In this document: in pieces, positions 43,981 through 52,441 of the stretch
Numbering within the stretch: the first letter of the stretch is position 1
How the letters are laid out: every line of letters starts with the position of its first letter
Assembly (NCBI RefSeq): GCF_035117555.1
Contig: NZ_JAYKPK010000006.1
Span: 168,903-232,902, forward strand
Origin: Yoonia sp035117555
Lineage (GTDB): Bacteria > Pseudomonadota > Alphaproteobacteria > Rhodobacterales > Rhodobacteraceae
DNA: 64,000 bases
Reading direction: 5' to 3'
Translations under genes and position numbers: made by a program
Notes under the pieces: generated by a model
Told to the model about the DNA's origin: nothing
Databases searched by the model: none
The model's input: the letters and a program-made list of their open reading frames with translations, nothing else

Positions 43981-45177
43981 ATGGCGCGATCTCTGAAAAT
44001 CGCGGCCTATGTGGCAGGGCTGCGGCGTGCCGGGCCGGATGGCAAGCTCGCGGCCCAGCCAGATCGCCCGCAAGGCGCGATCATCTGGGCACGGTGCAGC
44101 CTGCCCGAACAACTGACCGCGGTGGAAACGCTGCAACGCAAGCTGGCCGAAGATGCCGATGCGATCCAGATCATCGCGACTGTGCCCGTTTGGGACGACA
44201 GCCTGACAGGCCGTGCCTTTCCCGAACCGCGCGGCAAGGACAATATCCGCGCCTTTATCGCGCATTGGCAGCCAATGATGGCAATCTGGGTGCAGGGCGA
44301 TCTGGATCTGGTGCTGCTTGACGGGATGCGCGCTGCAGCCCTGCCCTGCATTCTGGTGGATGCAAACGGCAAAGGGCTGGATCAGGTGCCGGGCGGTTGG
44401 GTGCCGGGCGCGATCCGGTCGCTGTTGTCCCAGTTCCAAAGCATTCTGGCCATTGATCAGCCAGCCGTCAGGCGGCTGGTCGGCGCGGGTGCGCCGCAAA
44501 GCCGGGTTGTGGTGACCGGCCCGATGGAAGATTGCGGGCAGGTCCTGTCCTGTGACGAAGAGGACCGGCGTGTCCTGTCGGCAGCGATTGGCACACGGCC
44601 GGTCTGGCTGGCCGCTGCGGCAACGCTCAACGACACTATGGCGCTCAGCCTAGCGCATCAGGTTGCCAGCCGCCGCGCGCATCGCCTGCTGCTGGTCGTC
44701 GTGCCCGACAGGCCGGAAAACGCAGGTCCTATCGCCGACGACATACGCCGCTTCGGCTTTCACGTCGCCCTGCGGTCGCAAAGCCCCGAACCGGACGAAC
44801 CGATACAGGTGTTCGTGATCGACACTGATGATGATCTGGGCCTGTGGTATCGCATCGCGCCTGTCACCTATCTGGGTGGCACGCTGCACGGCGGCGGCTG
44901 CCGCGACCCGTTTGAGCCGGCGTCTTTGGGTTCTGCGGTGCTCTATGGCCCCTATGTCGCGCCGTTCCAGCGCCATGCCGCGCGGCTGACAGAGGCCAAA
45001 GCATCCCGTCTGATCCGCACCGATGATCAGCTTGGTGCCACGGTCGAGGCTTTGCTCGCCCCCGATAAAACCGCCGAAATGGCCCATGCCGCCTGGGATG
45101 TCACATCGCGCGGCGCAGATGTGACCAACCGGATCGTCACCCTGATCCGGCAACGTCTTGAAGAAAGGGTTGGCTGA
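43981..45177 (+). CDS. waaA: 3-deoxy-D-manno-octulosonic acid (Kdo) transferase
   Basis: 398-residue GT-B glycosyltransferase with the KdtA N-terminal domain. WARCSLPEQLTAVETLQRKL, then a linker strand and the C-terminal donor domain with VTYLGGTLHGGGCRDPFEPASLGSAVLYGPYVAPFQ, the Kdo-transferase signature (GG..HGG.NPFEPA). It transfers Kdo from CMP-Kdo to lipid IVA at the inner membrane. The N terminus lacks the usual long transmembrane anchor, so it is probably peripheral; this is a mild deviation. lpxK begins 1 nt after its stop. Confidence 0.9.
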   Translation: MARSLKIAAYVAGLRRAGPDGKLAAQPDRPQGAIIWARCSLPEQLTAVETLQRKLAEDADAIQIIATVPVWDDSLTGRAFPEPRGKDNIRAFIAHWQPMMAIWVQGDLDLVLLDGMRAAALPCILVDANGKGLDQVPGGWVPGAIRSLLSQFQSILAIDQPAVRRLVGAGAPQSRVVVTGPMEDCGQVLSCDEEDRRVLSAAIGTRPVWLAAAATLNDTMALSLAHQVASRRAHRLLLVVVPDRPENAGPIADDIRRFGFHVALRSQSPEPDEPIQVFVIDTDDDLGLWYRIAPVTYLGGTLHGGGCRDPFEPASLGSAVLYGPYVAPFQRHAARLTEAKASRLIRTDDQLGATVEALLAPDKTAEMAHAAWDVTSRGADVTNRIVTLIRQRLEERVG

Positions 45178-45178
45178 C

Positions 45179-46165
45179 ATGCGCGCCCCCGATTTCTGGT
45201 TCACTTCGCCTCAAAGGCCTGCGCTGGTGGCTAGGCTGCTGGCACCCTTGGGCTGGCTATATGCGGCCGGCACCGCGAGGCGATTGCGCCGCCCGGCAAC
45301 GATCACAGCCAAGGTGCCGGTGATCTGCATCGGCAATCTGAACGCAGGCGGCACCGGCAAAACGCCCACAACCATCGCGCTGATCGAACGATTACGCGCC
45401 CGCGGGCGCAATCCGCATGTCGTCTCGCGCGGCTACGGCGGGTCGCTGACCGGGCCTGTGCAGGTCGACGAACGCAGGCACAAGGCCGACCAAACCGGCG
45501 ATGAACCGCTGCTGCTGGCCGCCTTCGCGCCCACTTGGGTCGCGCGTGACCGCGCGGCCGGTGTGGCGGCGGCGCTGGCGGCAGGCGCAGATGTGATCCT
45601 GATGGATGACGGGTTCCAGAACCCTGATGTGGCCAAGGATCTGTCCATCGTCGTGGTCGATGCTTTGCGGGGTTTCGGCAATGGCCAGGTCATCCCGGCA
45701 GGTCCTTTGCGTGAAACTGTGGCGAAAGGCTTGGCGCGGGCTGATATGGTCCTGTCCATCGGCCCGCCAGAAGCGCAGGATAGCTTCGCCGCAGACTGGC
45801 CCATGGCCCTGCCACATCTGACCGGCCATCTGGCGCCTTTGCCCACCGGCATGCCCTGGCGCGACCTGCGGCTGCTGGCCTTTGCAGGGATCGGCCACCC
45901 GGATAAATTTTTCCGCACCCTGCGCGATATGGGGGCGGATGTGGTCCGGGCAGAGGCTTTGGCCGATCATCAACCGCTGACCCCCGCCTTGATCAAACGC
46001 TTGCAGATCGAGGCGCAGGTGCAGCGGGCACAATTGGTCACAACCGAAAAAGACGCCGTGCGCCTGCCGGATGCGTTCCGCACCCAGGTGCTAACCCTGC
46101 CGGTCCGGCTGCATCTGATCGACTGGACGCCGATGGATGCAGCCTTTGACCGGCTGGGGCTTTAG
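45179..46165 (+). CDS. lpxK: Tetraacyldisaccharide 4'-kinase
   Basis: 328-residue LpxK, phosphorylating the 4' position of lipid A precursor. It has the N-terminal hydrophobic segment and the P-loop variant VICIGNLNAGGTGKTPTTIALIERL (Walker A, GGTGKTP). HVVSRGYGGS, the MDDGFQNPDV Walker B-like strand, and GIGHPDKFFRTL follow. The start at 45179 (MRAPDFWF) matches family length. Its 3' end overlaps the convergent DsbA-like gene by a shared TTAG stop. Confidence 0.96.
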   Translation: MRAPDFWFTSPQRPALVARLLAPLGWLYAAGTARRLRRPATITAKVPVICIGNLNAGGTGKTPTTIALIERLRARGRNPHVVSRGYGGSLTGPVQVDERRHKADQTGDEPLLLAAFAPTWVARDRAAGVAAALAAGADVILMDDGFQNPDVAKDLSIVVVDALRGFGNGQVIPAGPLRETVAKGLARADMVLSIGPPEAQDSFAADWPMALPHLTGHLAPLPTGMPWRDLRLLAFAGIGHPDKFFRTLRDMGADVVRAEALADHQPLTPALIKRLQIEAQVQRAQLVTTEKDAVRLPDAFRTQVLTLPVRLHLIDWTPMDAAFDRLGL

Positions 46166-46827
46166 CCGATCCGCGCGTCGAGGATTTCGGCGAATTCAGG
46201 ATAGGCCATATTGCTGTAAAGCCGACCGTCGATCAGGAAGCTTGGTGTCGAATTGATCGCATCGCGTTCGGCATTCGCCTGGAACCATGTGTAAAGCGCC
46301 TCTGCCTTGGCACTGTCGGACAGGGCCGCATCAAGGGCGGCATCATCCAGACCGGCAACCTTGGCCAGCGTGCGCAATTCTTCCACGATGGTCGCCGGAT
46401 CGCCGCTGGCCAGCCAGTCACGTTGCTTTTCATAAAGTATATCGCTGAAGGAAAAGAAGAATTCCGGGTTGTCCTGACTGCGCGCGATCATCGACGCCCA
46501 AAGACCGGGACGGTCAAAATAAACCTCGCGATAGACAAAGCGGATTTTGTCCGTGTCGATGTAATTGGCCTTCAACTCTTGGAACTGATCCGCGTGGAAA
46601 GACGCGCAATGCGGGCAGGTATAGGAGGCATATTCGATCACCTCGACCGCCGCATCGGGGTTGCCAAGCACCATATCCACGACTTCAGGCGCGGCACCAT
46701 CGCTGGCTTGCGCGCTGGCCGCACCGGGCAGCAGGCCTGTCACCGGATCAGGGCGGCCAACCATCCAACCAGCACCTGCGATCAAAGCGGCACCGCCACC
46801 AGCGGCCAAAAGTGTTCTACGTTTCAT
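46162..46827 (-). CDS. DsbA family thiol-disulfide oxidoreductase
   Basis: 221-residue DsbA-like protein. The N-terminal twin-Arg stretch MKRRTLLAAGGGAALIAGAGWMVG looks like a Tat or Sec signal. The active site CPHC lies in IEYASYTCPHCASFHADQF (about residue 72). The C-terminal helical insertion and NSTPSFLIDGRLYSNMAY with cis-Pro follow. It probably forms disulfides in exported proteins, in the periplasm. The next gene upstream, dciA, is on the same strand 13 nt away. Confidence 0.93.
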   Translation of the reverse strand: MKRRTLLAAGGGAALIAGAGWMVGRPDPVTGLLPGAASAQASDGAAPEVVDMVLGNPDAAVEVIEYASYTCPHCASFHADQFQELKANYIDTDKIRFVYREVYFDRPGLWASMIARSQDNPEFFFSFSDILYEKQRDWLASGDPATIVEELRTLAKVAGLDDAALDAALSDSAKAEALYTWFQANAERDAINSTPSFLIDGRLYSNMAYPEFAEILDARIG

Positions 46828-46839
46828 AACTACCTCTGT

Positions 46840-47349
46840 TCAGTTCTTTTGTTTCGCAAGGACATTGGCACCCAATCTGGCCAAAGCCGCCCGCAGATCT
46901 TCGCTTGCTATATTTTCAGACAGGGCGCTGGCTTTGCAAATCACGTCTGCGCTGGGTTGCGTTACAGCCTTGGGCGCGGGGGTAAAGGCCACTCGCCCAT
47001 CCGCAAAACCGGTGGGCGCGGTCTGGGTGATCCGCACGCGGGCAATGGCACGGTAGCCATAGCACGCATTCACTTTGTCGCGGATCTGGTCTTTTTGCAT
47101 TTCCAGCATCGGGGCCTGCGCGCCGGTGGTCAGCAGCGTCAGCGTCGCTCCCATCCCGCCACGGCCATAGCTGACATTCACAGGCGTGGCGATCTGCGCA
47201 GTGGCTTCGCCCACCACCTCGGGCCAATGGGTCAACAGCCGGGTCACCGCAAAGCCGCGCTGTTCGCTGGCCGTGCGGATACGGGTCTGCACCAGCGTGG
47301 CGGCGCGCGAAAATCCATAAGTCGTGCCTTTGGGACGTGGCTGTTTCAT
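46840..47349 (-). CDS. dciA: DciA family (DUF721) replicative helicase loader
   Basis: 169-residue DUF721 protein. The N-terminal part KGTTYGFSRAATLVQTRIRTASEQRGFAVTRLLTHWPEVVGEATAQIATPVNVSYGRGG carries the KH-like DciA fold. In bacteria without DnaC or DnaI, DciA loads the DnaB helicase. The C-terminal 60 residues are less conserved. The gene precedes the DsbA-like gene on the same strand and is divergent from mutY over 62 bp. Confidence 0.9.
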   Translation of the reverse strand: MKQPRPKGTTYGFSRAATLVQTRIRTASEQRGFAVTRLLTHWPEVVGEATAQIATPVNVSYGRGGMGATLTLLTTGAQAPMLEMQKDQIRDKVNACYGYRAIARVRITQTAPTGFADGRVAFTPAPKAVTQPSADVICKASALSENIASEDLRAALARLGANVLAKQKN

Positions 47350-47411
47350 GTCCTCGCTTTACCTTATCAGCAAGGCAGCGCCAAGCCGGTGCTGTTGGAA
47401 GAGGCGAAACA

Positions 47412-48464
47412 TTGCAGGACCTGAGTTCAGACTTACTCGCATGGTATGACATCCACGCCCGCACCATGCCGTGGCGGGTGCCGCCCGCCGACCGCAAGGC
47501 TGGCGTGCTGCCCGATCCCTATGCAATCTGGCTGTCAGAGGTGATGTTGCAACAAACCACTGTCGCCGCCGTGCGCGATTACCATCGTAAATTCACCACG
47601 CTCTGGCCCGATGTCCGCGCCTTGGCCGCTGCCGATGATGCCGATGTGATGGCCGCCTGGGCGGGCCTTGGCTATTACGCCCGTGCGCGCAACCTGCTGA
47701 AATGCGCGCGCGTCGTGGTGACGGATCACGGCGGGCGGTTCCCGTCTGACCATGCGACATTGCTGAAACTGCCCGGCATCGGCCCCTATACGGCGGCGGC
47801 GATTGCCGCGATTGCCTTTGACCAGCCGCAGGTCGTGGTCGATGGCAATGTTGAACGGGTCATGGCGCGGATGTTTGATATTCACACACCGCTGCCTGCG
47901 GCGAAACCGGAGCTGACCCTCCGCGCCCGTGCGCTGACGCCCGCCCTGCGCGCCGGTGATTATGCCCAAGCGGTGATGGACCTGGGCGCCACGATCTGCA
48001 CCCCGCGCAACCCGGCCTGCGGGATCTGTCCGTGGCGTGGCCCCTGTGCCGCGCGTTTGGCCGGGACTGCGCCCGATCTGCCACGCAAGATGCCGAAAAA
48101 GAAGGTGCCGACCAGACGCGGCATTGCCTATGTCGTCCAACGCGCCGATGGCGCGATCCTGCTGGAAACGCGGCCTGAAACGGGCTTGCTCGGTGGGATG
48201 CTCGGCTGGCCGGGATCGGATTGGTCAGATGCGCCAGCCCCCGCGCCGCCACTGCCCGCCGATTGGGTCACGCTTGAGGCCGAGGCGCGCCATACTTTTA
48301 CCCATTTCCACCTGCATCTGCAGATCATGGTCGCCCAAGTTCCGCTCGACGCACAGCCGCAACGGGGGGATTTTGTGGCCAAGCAGGATTTCAGCCCAGC
48401 GGCACTGCCCACGGCGATGCGTAAGGTTTACGATTTGGTAGCGGTGATGTTGCAGAATGATTGA
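47412..48464 (+). CDS. mutY: A/G-specific adenine glycosylase MutY
   Basis: 350-residue MutY, which removes A opposite 8-oxoG. It has the helix-hairpin-helix LLKLPGIGPYTAAAIAAIAFDQP with the catalytic Asp later in VVVDGNVERVMAR. The 4Fe-4S cluster has Cys spacing C-x6-C-x2-C-x5-C in ICTPRNPACGICPWRGPC. The C-terminal NUDIX-like domain has GLLGGMLGWPGSDW. The TTG at 47412 is chosen for GAGG 8 nt upstream; no ATG fits without entering the divergent dciA region. Confidence 0.95.
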   Translation: MQDLSSDLLAWYDIHARTMPWRVPPADRKAGVLPDPYAIWLSEVMLQQTTVAAVRDYHRKFTTLWPDVRALAAADDADVMAAWAGLGYYARARNLLKCARVVVTDHGGRFPSDHATLLKLPGIGPYTAAAIAAIAFDQPQVVVDGNVERVMARMFDIHTPLPAAKPELTLRARALTPALRAGDYAQAVMDLGATICTPRNPACGICPWRGPCAARLAGTAPDLPRKMPKKKVPTRRGIAYVVQRADGAILLETRPETGLLGGMLGWPGSDWSDAPAPAPPLPADWVTLEAEARHTFTHFHLHLQIMVAQVPLDAQPQRGDFVAKQDFSPAALPTAMRKVYDLVAVMLQND

Positions 48465-48521
48465 GCGGTGCCGGAATCGGCGCTATCATTTTACAACCTG
48501 TGCATGAAAAGGACGCAAGTG

Positions 48522-49664
48522 ATGACGACGGCCCCCGGCCCGCAACGGCACGGTAAATTATCCGCAGCTTTGCCGTTCTGGCTCTCGCTGGGGTTGATCC
48601 CGCTGGCAGTGTTTGTCGCGACGCAGGGCGGCTGGACCATCATCCTGCTGCCACTGTCGGCATGGTGGTTGTTTTCCGGGCTGGATTACATCGTCGGATT
48701 GGACAAATCCAACCCGGACCCGGACACCCCGGAAAAGGCGTTGTTCTGGCACCGGCTGGTCACGCTGATTTGGGCTCCGCTGCAACTGGGGACGATCTTT
48801 GGCATTCTGTATTATGTCACCACGACCGGCCATCTGGACCGGGTGGAACAATGGGCGCTGTTTGCCGGGCTGGGCATCCTGTCAGGCACCATCGGGATTA
48901 CCTATGCGCACGAACTGATGCATCAGAAACCGAAGGCGGAGCGTTGGCTGGCAGATATTCTGCTGGCCTCGGTGCTGTATTCGCATTTCCGGTCGGAACA
49001 TATGCTGGTGCATCACCGCTATGTCGCCACCCCACGCGATCCGGTCACCGCGCGATATGGCGAAGGGTTTTATCGGTTCTTTCTGCGGGTGTTGCACCAG
49101 TGTTTCAGATCTGCGCTGCGGGCAGAGGCGGCCATGCTGGCGCGCAAGGCATTGCCCGCCTGGCACATCACCAACCCATTCTGGCGCTATCTGGCCTTGC
49201 AAATAGGATTTCTTACGCTTGCGGCATTGATCGGCGGCACCTGGGGCGTGTTTCTATTCGCCACTCAGGCGTTCTGGGCGATTTTCCAACTGGAGCTGGT
49301 GAACTACGTCGAACATTATGGGCTGACCCGCAAACATCTGGGCGACGGCAAATACGAACATGTCAAACCGCGCCATTCGTGGAACGCTTCACAGCGGGCA
49401 TCCAATTGGCTGCTGATCAATTTGCAGCGCCATTCCGACCATCATTACAAACCCGACCGGCGGTTCCCCCTGCTGCAAACCTATGCCGAGGATGAGGCAC
49501 CGCAACTGCCCCACGGCTATCCTGTGATGACGATGATGGCGCTGGTTCCGCCTGTCTGGCGCAGAGTCATGCATCCGAGGATAAAGCATTGGCGCAAAAC
49601 GTTTTATCCCGAAGTTGCCAATTGGCAACTTTATAAAAAAGCAGCTAATCCGATGCCGCTTTAG
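48522..49664 (+). CDS. alkB: Alkane 1-monooxygenase (AlkB)
   Basis: 380-residue integral membrane non-heme diiron alkane hydroxylase. Histidine motifs are present: YAHELMHQKPK (HExxH type), HMLVHHRYVATP (H-x3-HH) and LQRHSDHHYKPDRRFP (H-x2-HH), plus the AlkB-specific NYVEHYGLTR. About six transmembrane helices precede and interleave these. It hydroxylates terminal methyl groups of medium-chain alkanes with electrons from rubredoxin. No rubredoxin gene is next to it. The ATG at 48522 has AAGGA upstream; an earlier ATG 18 nt before is possible. Confidence 0.92.
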   Translation: MTTAPGPQRHGKLSAALPFWLSLGLIPLAVFVATQGGWTIILLPLSAWWLFSGLDYIVGLDKSNPDPDTPEKALFWHRLVTLIWAPLQLGTIFGILYYVTTTGHLDRVEQWALFAGLGILSGTIGITYAHELMHQKPKAERWLADILLASVLYSHFRSEHMLVHHRYVATPRDPVTARYGEGFYRFFLRVLHQCFRSALRAEAAMLARKALPAWHITNPFWRYLALQIGFLTLAALIGGTWGVFLFATQAFWAIFQLELVNYVEHYGLTRKHLGDGKYEHVKPRHSWNASQRASNWLLINLQRHSDHHYKPDRRFPLLQTYAEDEAPQLPHGYPVMTMMALVPPVWRRVMHPRIKHWRKTFYPEVANWQLYKKAANPMPL

Positions 49665-49685
49665 CGAACCGAGCGAGGGGCAGAA

Positions 49686-49979
49686 ATGACGATGCAACAG
49701 ACAGAGATACACCTGACCGGCAAGTTGATCTGCACCTCGGATCAGGATGCAAAGATCGTCAGACGGCACCTGCCGGAGCATATCCGCCTGACCAGACAAG
49801 AGGCAGGGTGCAGGTCCTTTGACGTGTCGGCCACGGATGACCCGCTGGTCTGGTGCGTCGCGGAACGCTTTGCCGATCAGGCGGCGTTTGAGTTTCATCA
49901 ACTGCGCACAGGCGCGTCAGACTGGTGGCAGGCGACGGCGCATATTAAACGAGAGTTTGAAGTGACCGGACTGGCATGA
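49686..49979 (+). CDS. Antibiotic biosynthesis monooxygenase (ABM) domain protein
   Basis: 97-residue single-domain dimeric alpha/beta barrel protein. IHLTGKLICTSDQDAKIVRRHLPEHIRLTRQEAGCRSFDV, then VWCVAERFADQAAFEFHQ, is the ABM/quinol monooxygenase pattern. The two halves repeat the strand-helix-strand motif. It follows alkB by 21 nt with GAGGGGCAG upstream and could be co-transcribed. Members handle quinones or are structural; function here is open. Confidence 0.85.
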   Translation: MTMQQTEIHLTGKLICTSDQDAKIVRRHLPEHIRLTRQEAGCRSFDVSATDDPLVWCVAERFADQAAFEFHQLRTGASDWWQATAHIKREFEVTGLA

Positions 49980-49991
49980 TGCCGATCGGGA

Positions 49992-50023
49992 ACAAAAAGC
50001 CCCGCCATCCTGCGATGACGGGG
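49992..50023 (-). terminator. Terminator for ccrM (minus strand)
   Basis: Minus strand: CCCCGTCATC and GATGGCGGGG form a 10-bp stem with one mismatch, followed by CTTTTTG. It lies about 75 nt past the ccrM stop. A second perfect 9-bp inverted repeat, GCCAGCGGC/GCCGCTGGC (50033-50072), lies between gene and terminator. Confidence 0.75.
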
Positions 50024-50099
50024 TAAGTTCGCGCCAGCGGCCCCCGCCACTCTGGCAGGGTCCGCCGCTGGCACCGGCGGTCACAGGTTTGGTGAGGGG

Positions 50100-51209
50100 C
50101 TAGTGCTTTTCCATCTCGGACCGGATCTGCTGGCGCAGCAGATCGATCGGCACTTTTTGCCCGTCGCGTTTGAATTGCCAATAGGTCCAGCCATTGCAGC
50201 TTGGCGCGCCTTCAAGGAAAGCGCCGACCTGATGGATTGACCCTTTGATGTCATCACCGATCAGCGTGCCATCGGCGCGGACCTTGGCTTTGTGGCGGCC
50301 GTTCATCGACCACAATTCTTCGCCCGGACGCAGCATGCCGCGTTCGACCAACACGCCAAAGGCAACGCGCGGTTCAGACCGTTTCGACGACGACACTTCC
50401 AGCGCGTCGCTATCGAATTTGCGGGTATTGGCGATACGCTTTTCAGCGACCTTGCGATAGGCAGCCTCGCGTTCGATGCCGATATAATCGCGGCCCAGCA
50501 TCTTGGCGACAGCACCAGTGGTGCCGGTGCCAAAGAACGGATCAAGGATCACATCGCCCGGATTGGTGGTGCCCACGATCACGCGGTGCAGCAGGGATTG
50601 CGGTTTCTGCGTCGGATGCGCCTTGTCGCCATGTTCATCCTTCAGCCGCTCATGGCCAGTGCAGATCGGCAGCACCCAGTCAGAGCGCATCTGCACCCCT
50701 TCGTTCAGCGACTTCAGCGCTTCATAGTTGAAGGTATATTTGCTGGCCTCTTCCTTGGACGCCCAAATCAGCGTTTCATGGGCATTGGTCAGGCGTTTGC
50801 CACGGAAATTCGGCATCGGGTTGGACTTGCGCCAGACCACATCGTTGAGAATCCAGAACCCTTGGTTCTGCAATTCGGCACCCATGCGAAAGACATTATG
50901 ATAGCTGCCAATCACCCAGATCGCGCCATTGGGTTTCAGCAGGCGGCGCGCGGCGGCCAGCCAGGCCTTGGTGAAACGGTCGTAGACTGCGAAACTGTCA
51001 AACTGGTCCCAGGCATCATCCACCGCATCGACCTTGGAATTGTCGGGCCGGTGCAGATCGCCCTTGAGCTGGAGATTATAGGGAGGGTCCGCAAAGATCA
51101 GATCGACCGAACCCGCAGGCAGGCTGTTCATCACATCGATGCAATCGCCGTCGATAATGCTGTTCAGTGGCAGGTCTTGCGCCACTTTTGTTTTTGTTTT
51201 GACTGTCAT
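50100..51209 (-). CDS. ccrM: CcrM-type DNA adenine methyltransferase (GANTC)
   Basis: 369-residue N6-adenine methyltransferase, beta class. Motif IV is DLIFADPPYNLQLKG (DPPY) near residue 38, motif I is DVILDPFFGTGTTGAVAKMLG near 220, and the C-terminal extension of about 85 residues (VLVERGMLRPGEELWS, then IGDDIKGSIHQVGA) is typical of CcrM. The enzyme methylates GANTC and times cell-cycle genes in alphaproteobacteria. ATG 51209 has GAGGC upstream. rnhB lies just upstream on the same strand, 87 nt away. Confidence 0.96.
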   Translation of the reverse strand: MTVKTKTKVAQDLPLNSIIDGDCIDVMNSLPAGSVDLIFADPPYNLQLKGDLHRPDNSKVDAVDDAWDQFDSFAVYDRFTKAWLAAARRLLKPNGAIWVIGSYHNVFRMGAELQNQGFWILNDVVWRKSNPMPNFRGKRLTNAHETLIWASKEEASKYTFNYEALKSLNEGVQMRSDWVLPICTGHERLKDEHGDKAHPTQKPQSLLHRVIVGTTNPGDVILDPFFGTGTTGAVAKMLGRDYIGIEREAAYRKVAEKRIANTRKFDSDALEVSSSKRSEPRVAFGVLVERGMLRPGEELWSMNGRHKAKVRADGTLIGDDIKGSIHQVGAFLEGAPSCNGWTYWQFKRDGQKVPIDLLRQQIRSEMEKH

Positions 51210-51296
51210 TTGTGCCTCATACACCCGGCGAATTATCCGCTCTTGGTTGCTGCTAATGTGAGTCACAGGCGATTCGCTGTCAAAACCTTTATTGAA

Positions 51297-51929
51297 TCAA
51301 TCACTTACGAATTCATCTTGATACAAGATATTGTGCACAGGTTTGAAGGAACGCCTATGGTGTGGGGTCACACCAAGGGCCATCAGCGCCGATTTATGCG
51401 CCGGGGTCGGGTAACCGGCGTTCGCTTCCCAGCCGTAGCCCGGAAACTGTTGCGCTAAATCCACCATGTGGCGGTCGCGCCACACCTTGGCCACGATAGA
51501 GGCGGCGGCAATCGACAGGCTGCGCGCATCGCCTTTCACAATCGGCTCTGCCGACAGGGTCAAGCCGCGCGGGATCATGTTGCCATCGATCAGCACGTGA
51601 TCGGGCGGCATGGACAGCCCGGCAATCGCGCGGACCATCGCGATATGGGAGGCGCGCAGGATGTTGTGGCTGTCGATCTCCTCCACACTCGCCTGCGCGA
51701 TGCAGACATCGGCACTGGCCACGATCTGGTCAAACAAGGCATCGCGACGGGCCAGCGACAATTTCTTGCTGTCATTCAGGCCCTTAGGGATACGCGCGGC
51801 ATCCAGCACCACAGCGGCGGCCACGACCGGACCTGCCAGCGGGCCACGCCCCACCTCATCCACGCCGGCGATCCGGGTCAGGCCGCGGGCAAGGGCGGCG
51901 TGTTCAAATAAAAAGTCAGGCTCTGTCAT
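51297..51929 (-). CDS. rnhB: Ribonuclease HII
   Basis: 210-residue RNase HII, which incises at ribonucleotides in DNA. The catalytic DEVGRGPLAGPVVAAAVVL gives Asp and Glu (GVDEVGRGPLAG), VLIDGNMIPRG gives the third Asp, and IAAASIVAKVWRDRHM gives the substrate loop. Length and motifs are standard. It stands upstream of ccrM on the same strand, a common pairing. The 3' end carries a short divergent tail (HNILYQDEFVSD). Confidence 0.96.
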   Translation of the reverse strand: MTEPDFLFEHAALARGLTRIAGVDEVGRGPLAGPVVAAAVVLDAARIPKGLNDSKKLSLARRDALFDQIVASADVCIAQASVEEIDSHNILRASHIAMVRAIAGLSMPPDHVLIDGNMIPRGLTLSAEPIVKGDARSLSIAAASIVAKVWRDRHMVDLAQQFPGYGWEANAGYPTPAHKSALMALGVTPHHRRSFKPVHNILYQDEFVSD

Positions 51930-52159
51930 GCGGCCAGTGACCAGACCCGCCCCGCCAGCGCAAGAAAAAAGGGGCAGAGCGTCGCAACAGACACCCTGCC
52001 CCGAGGTCGCGCGGCAACCGGGGCAAGGCCCGCGCGGGAACGGTCGGTTTTTCTGCCCGACAGGCGCAAGAGGCCATAAAATGGATGGCTAAGCGATTGC
52101 CAGCGCGGTAACAAAAGATGCTATTGAATATCGCACGGGCATCGGGTCACATCACAGTC

Positions 52160-52441
52160 ATGAAACACCTTTGGTTTTCCTTTCTGATCTTTTGTCTGTC
52201 CGGAACAATCGCGCAGGCTGCGTGTTATGCTGATTACAAAGCCAAGCAGGATAATCCCCTGCGGCTCCATTACGGCGTGACCGAAGTCCGTGGTGATTGT
52301 AGCGTCGGCGCTGCCGAGGCGCAGCTGCGCGACAGTCTTGGCCGTGATGGCTGGCAATTGTTGAATGTGCTGGGTGTCTTTGATGATGCCGGGCTGGACG
52401 AACGAAGGGACAGCGCCGGTGAGTTCTACCTCCGCTACTGA
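52160..52441 (+). CDS. Small secreted protein, unknown
   Basis: 93-residue protein. The N-terminal signal (HLWFSFLIFCLSGTIAQA) is followed by a mature part with two Cys (CYADY, RGDCSVG), likely a disulfide. The mature body of 70 residues (EVRGDCSVGAAEAQLRDSLGRDGWQLLNVLGVFDD) is acidic and mostly helical in appearance. The gene overlaps the next by 23 nt, so both are probably translated together. I recognise no family. Confidence 0.65.
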   Translation: MKHLWFSFLIFCLSGTIAQAACYADYKAKQDNPLRLHYGVTEVRGDCSVGAAEAQLRDSLGRDGWQLLNVLGVFDDAGLDERRDSAGEFYLRY

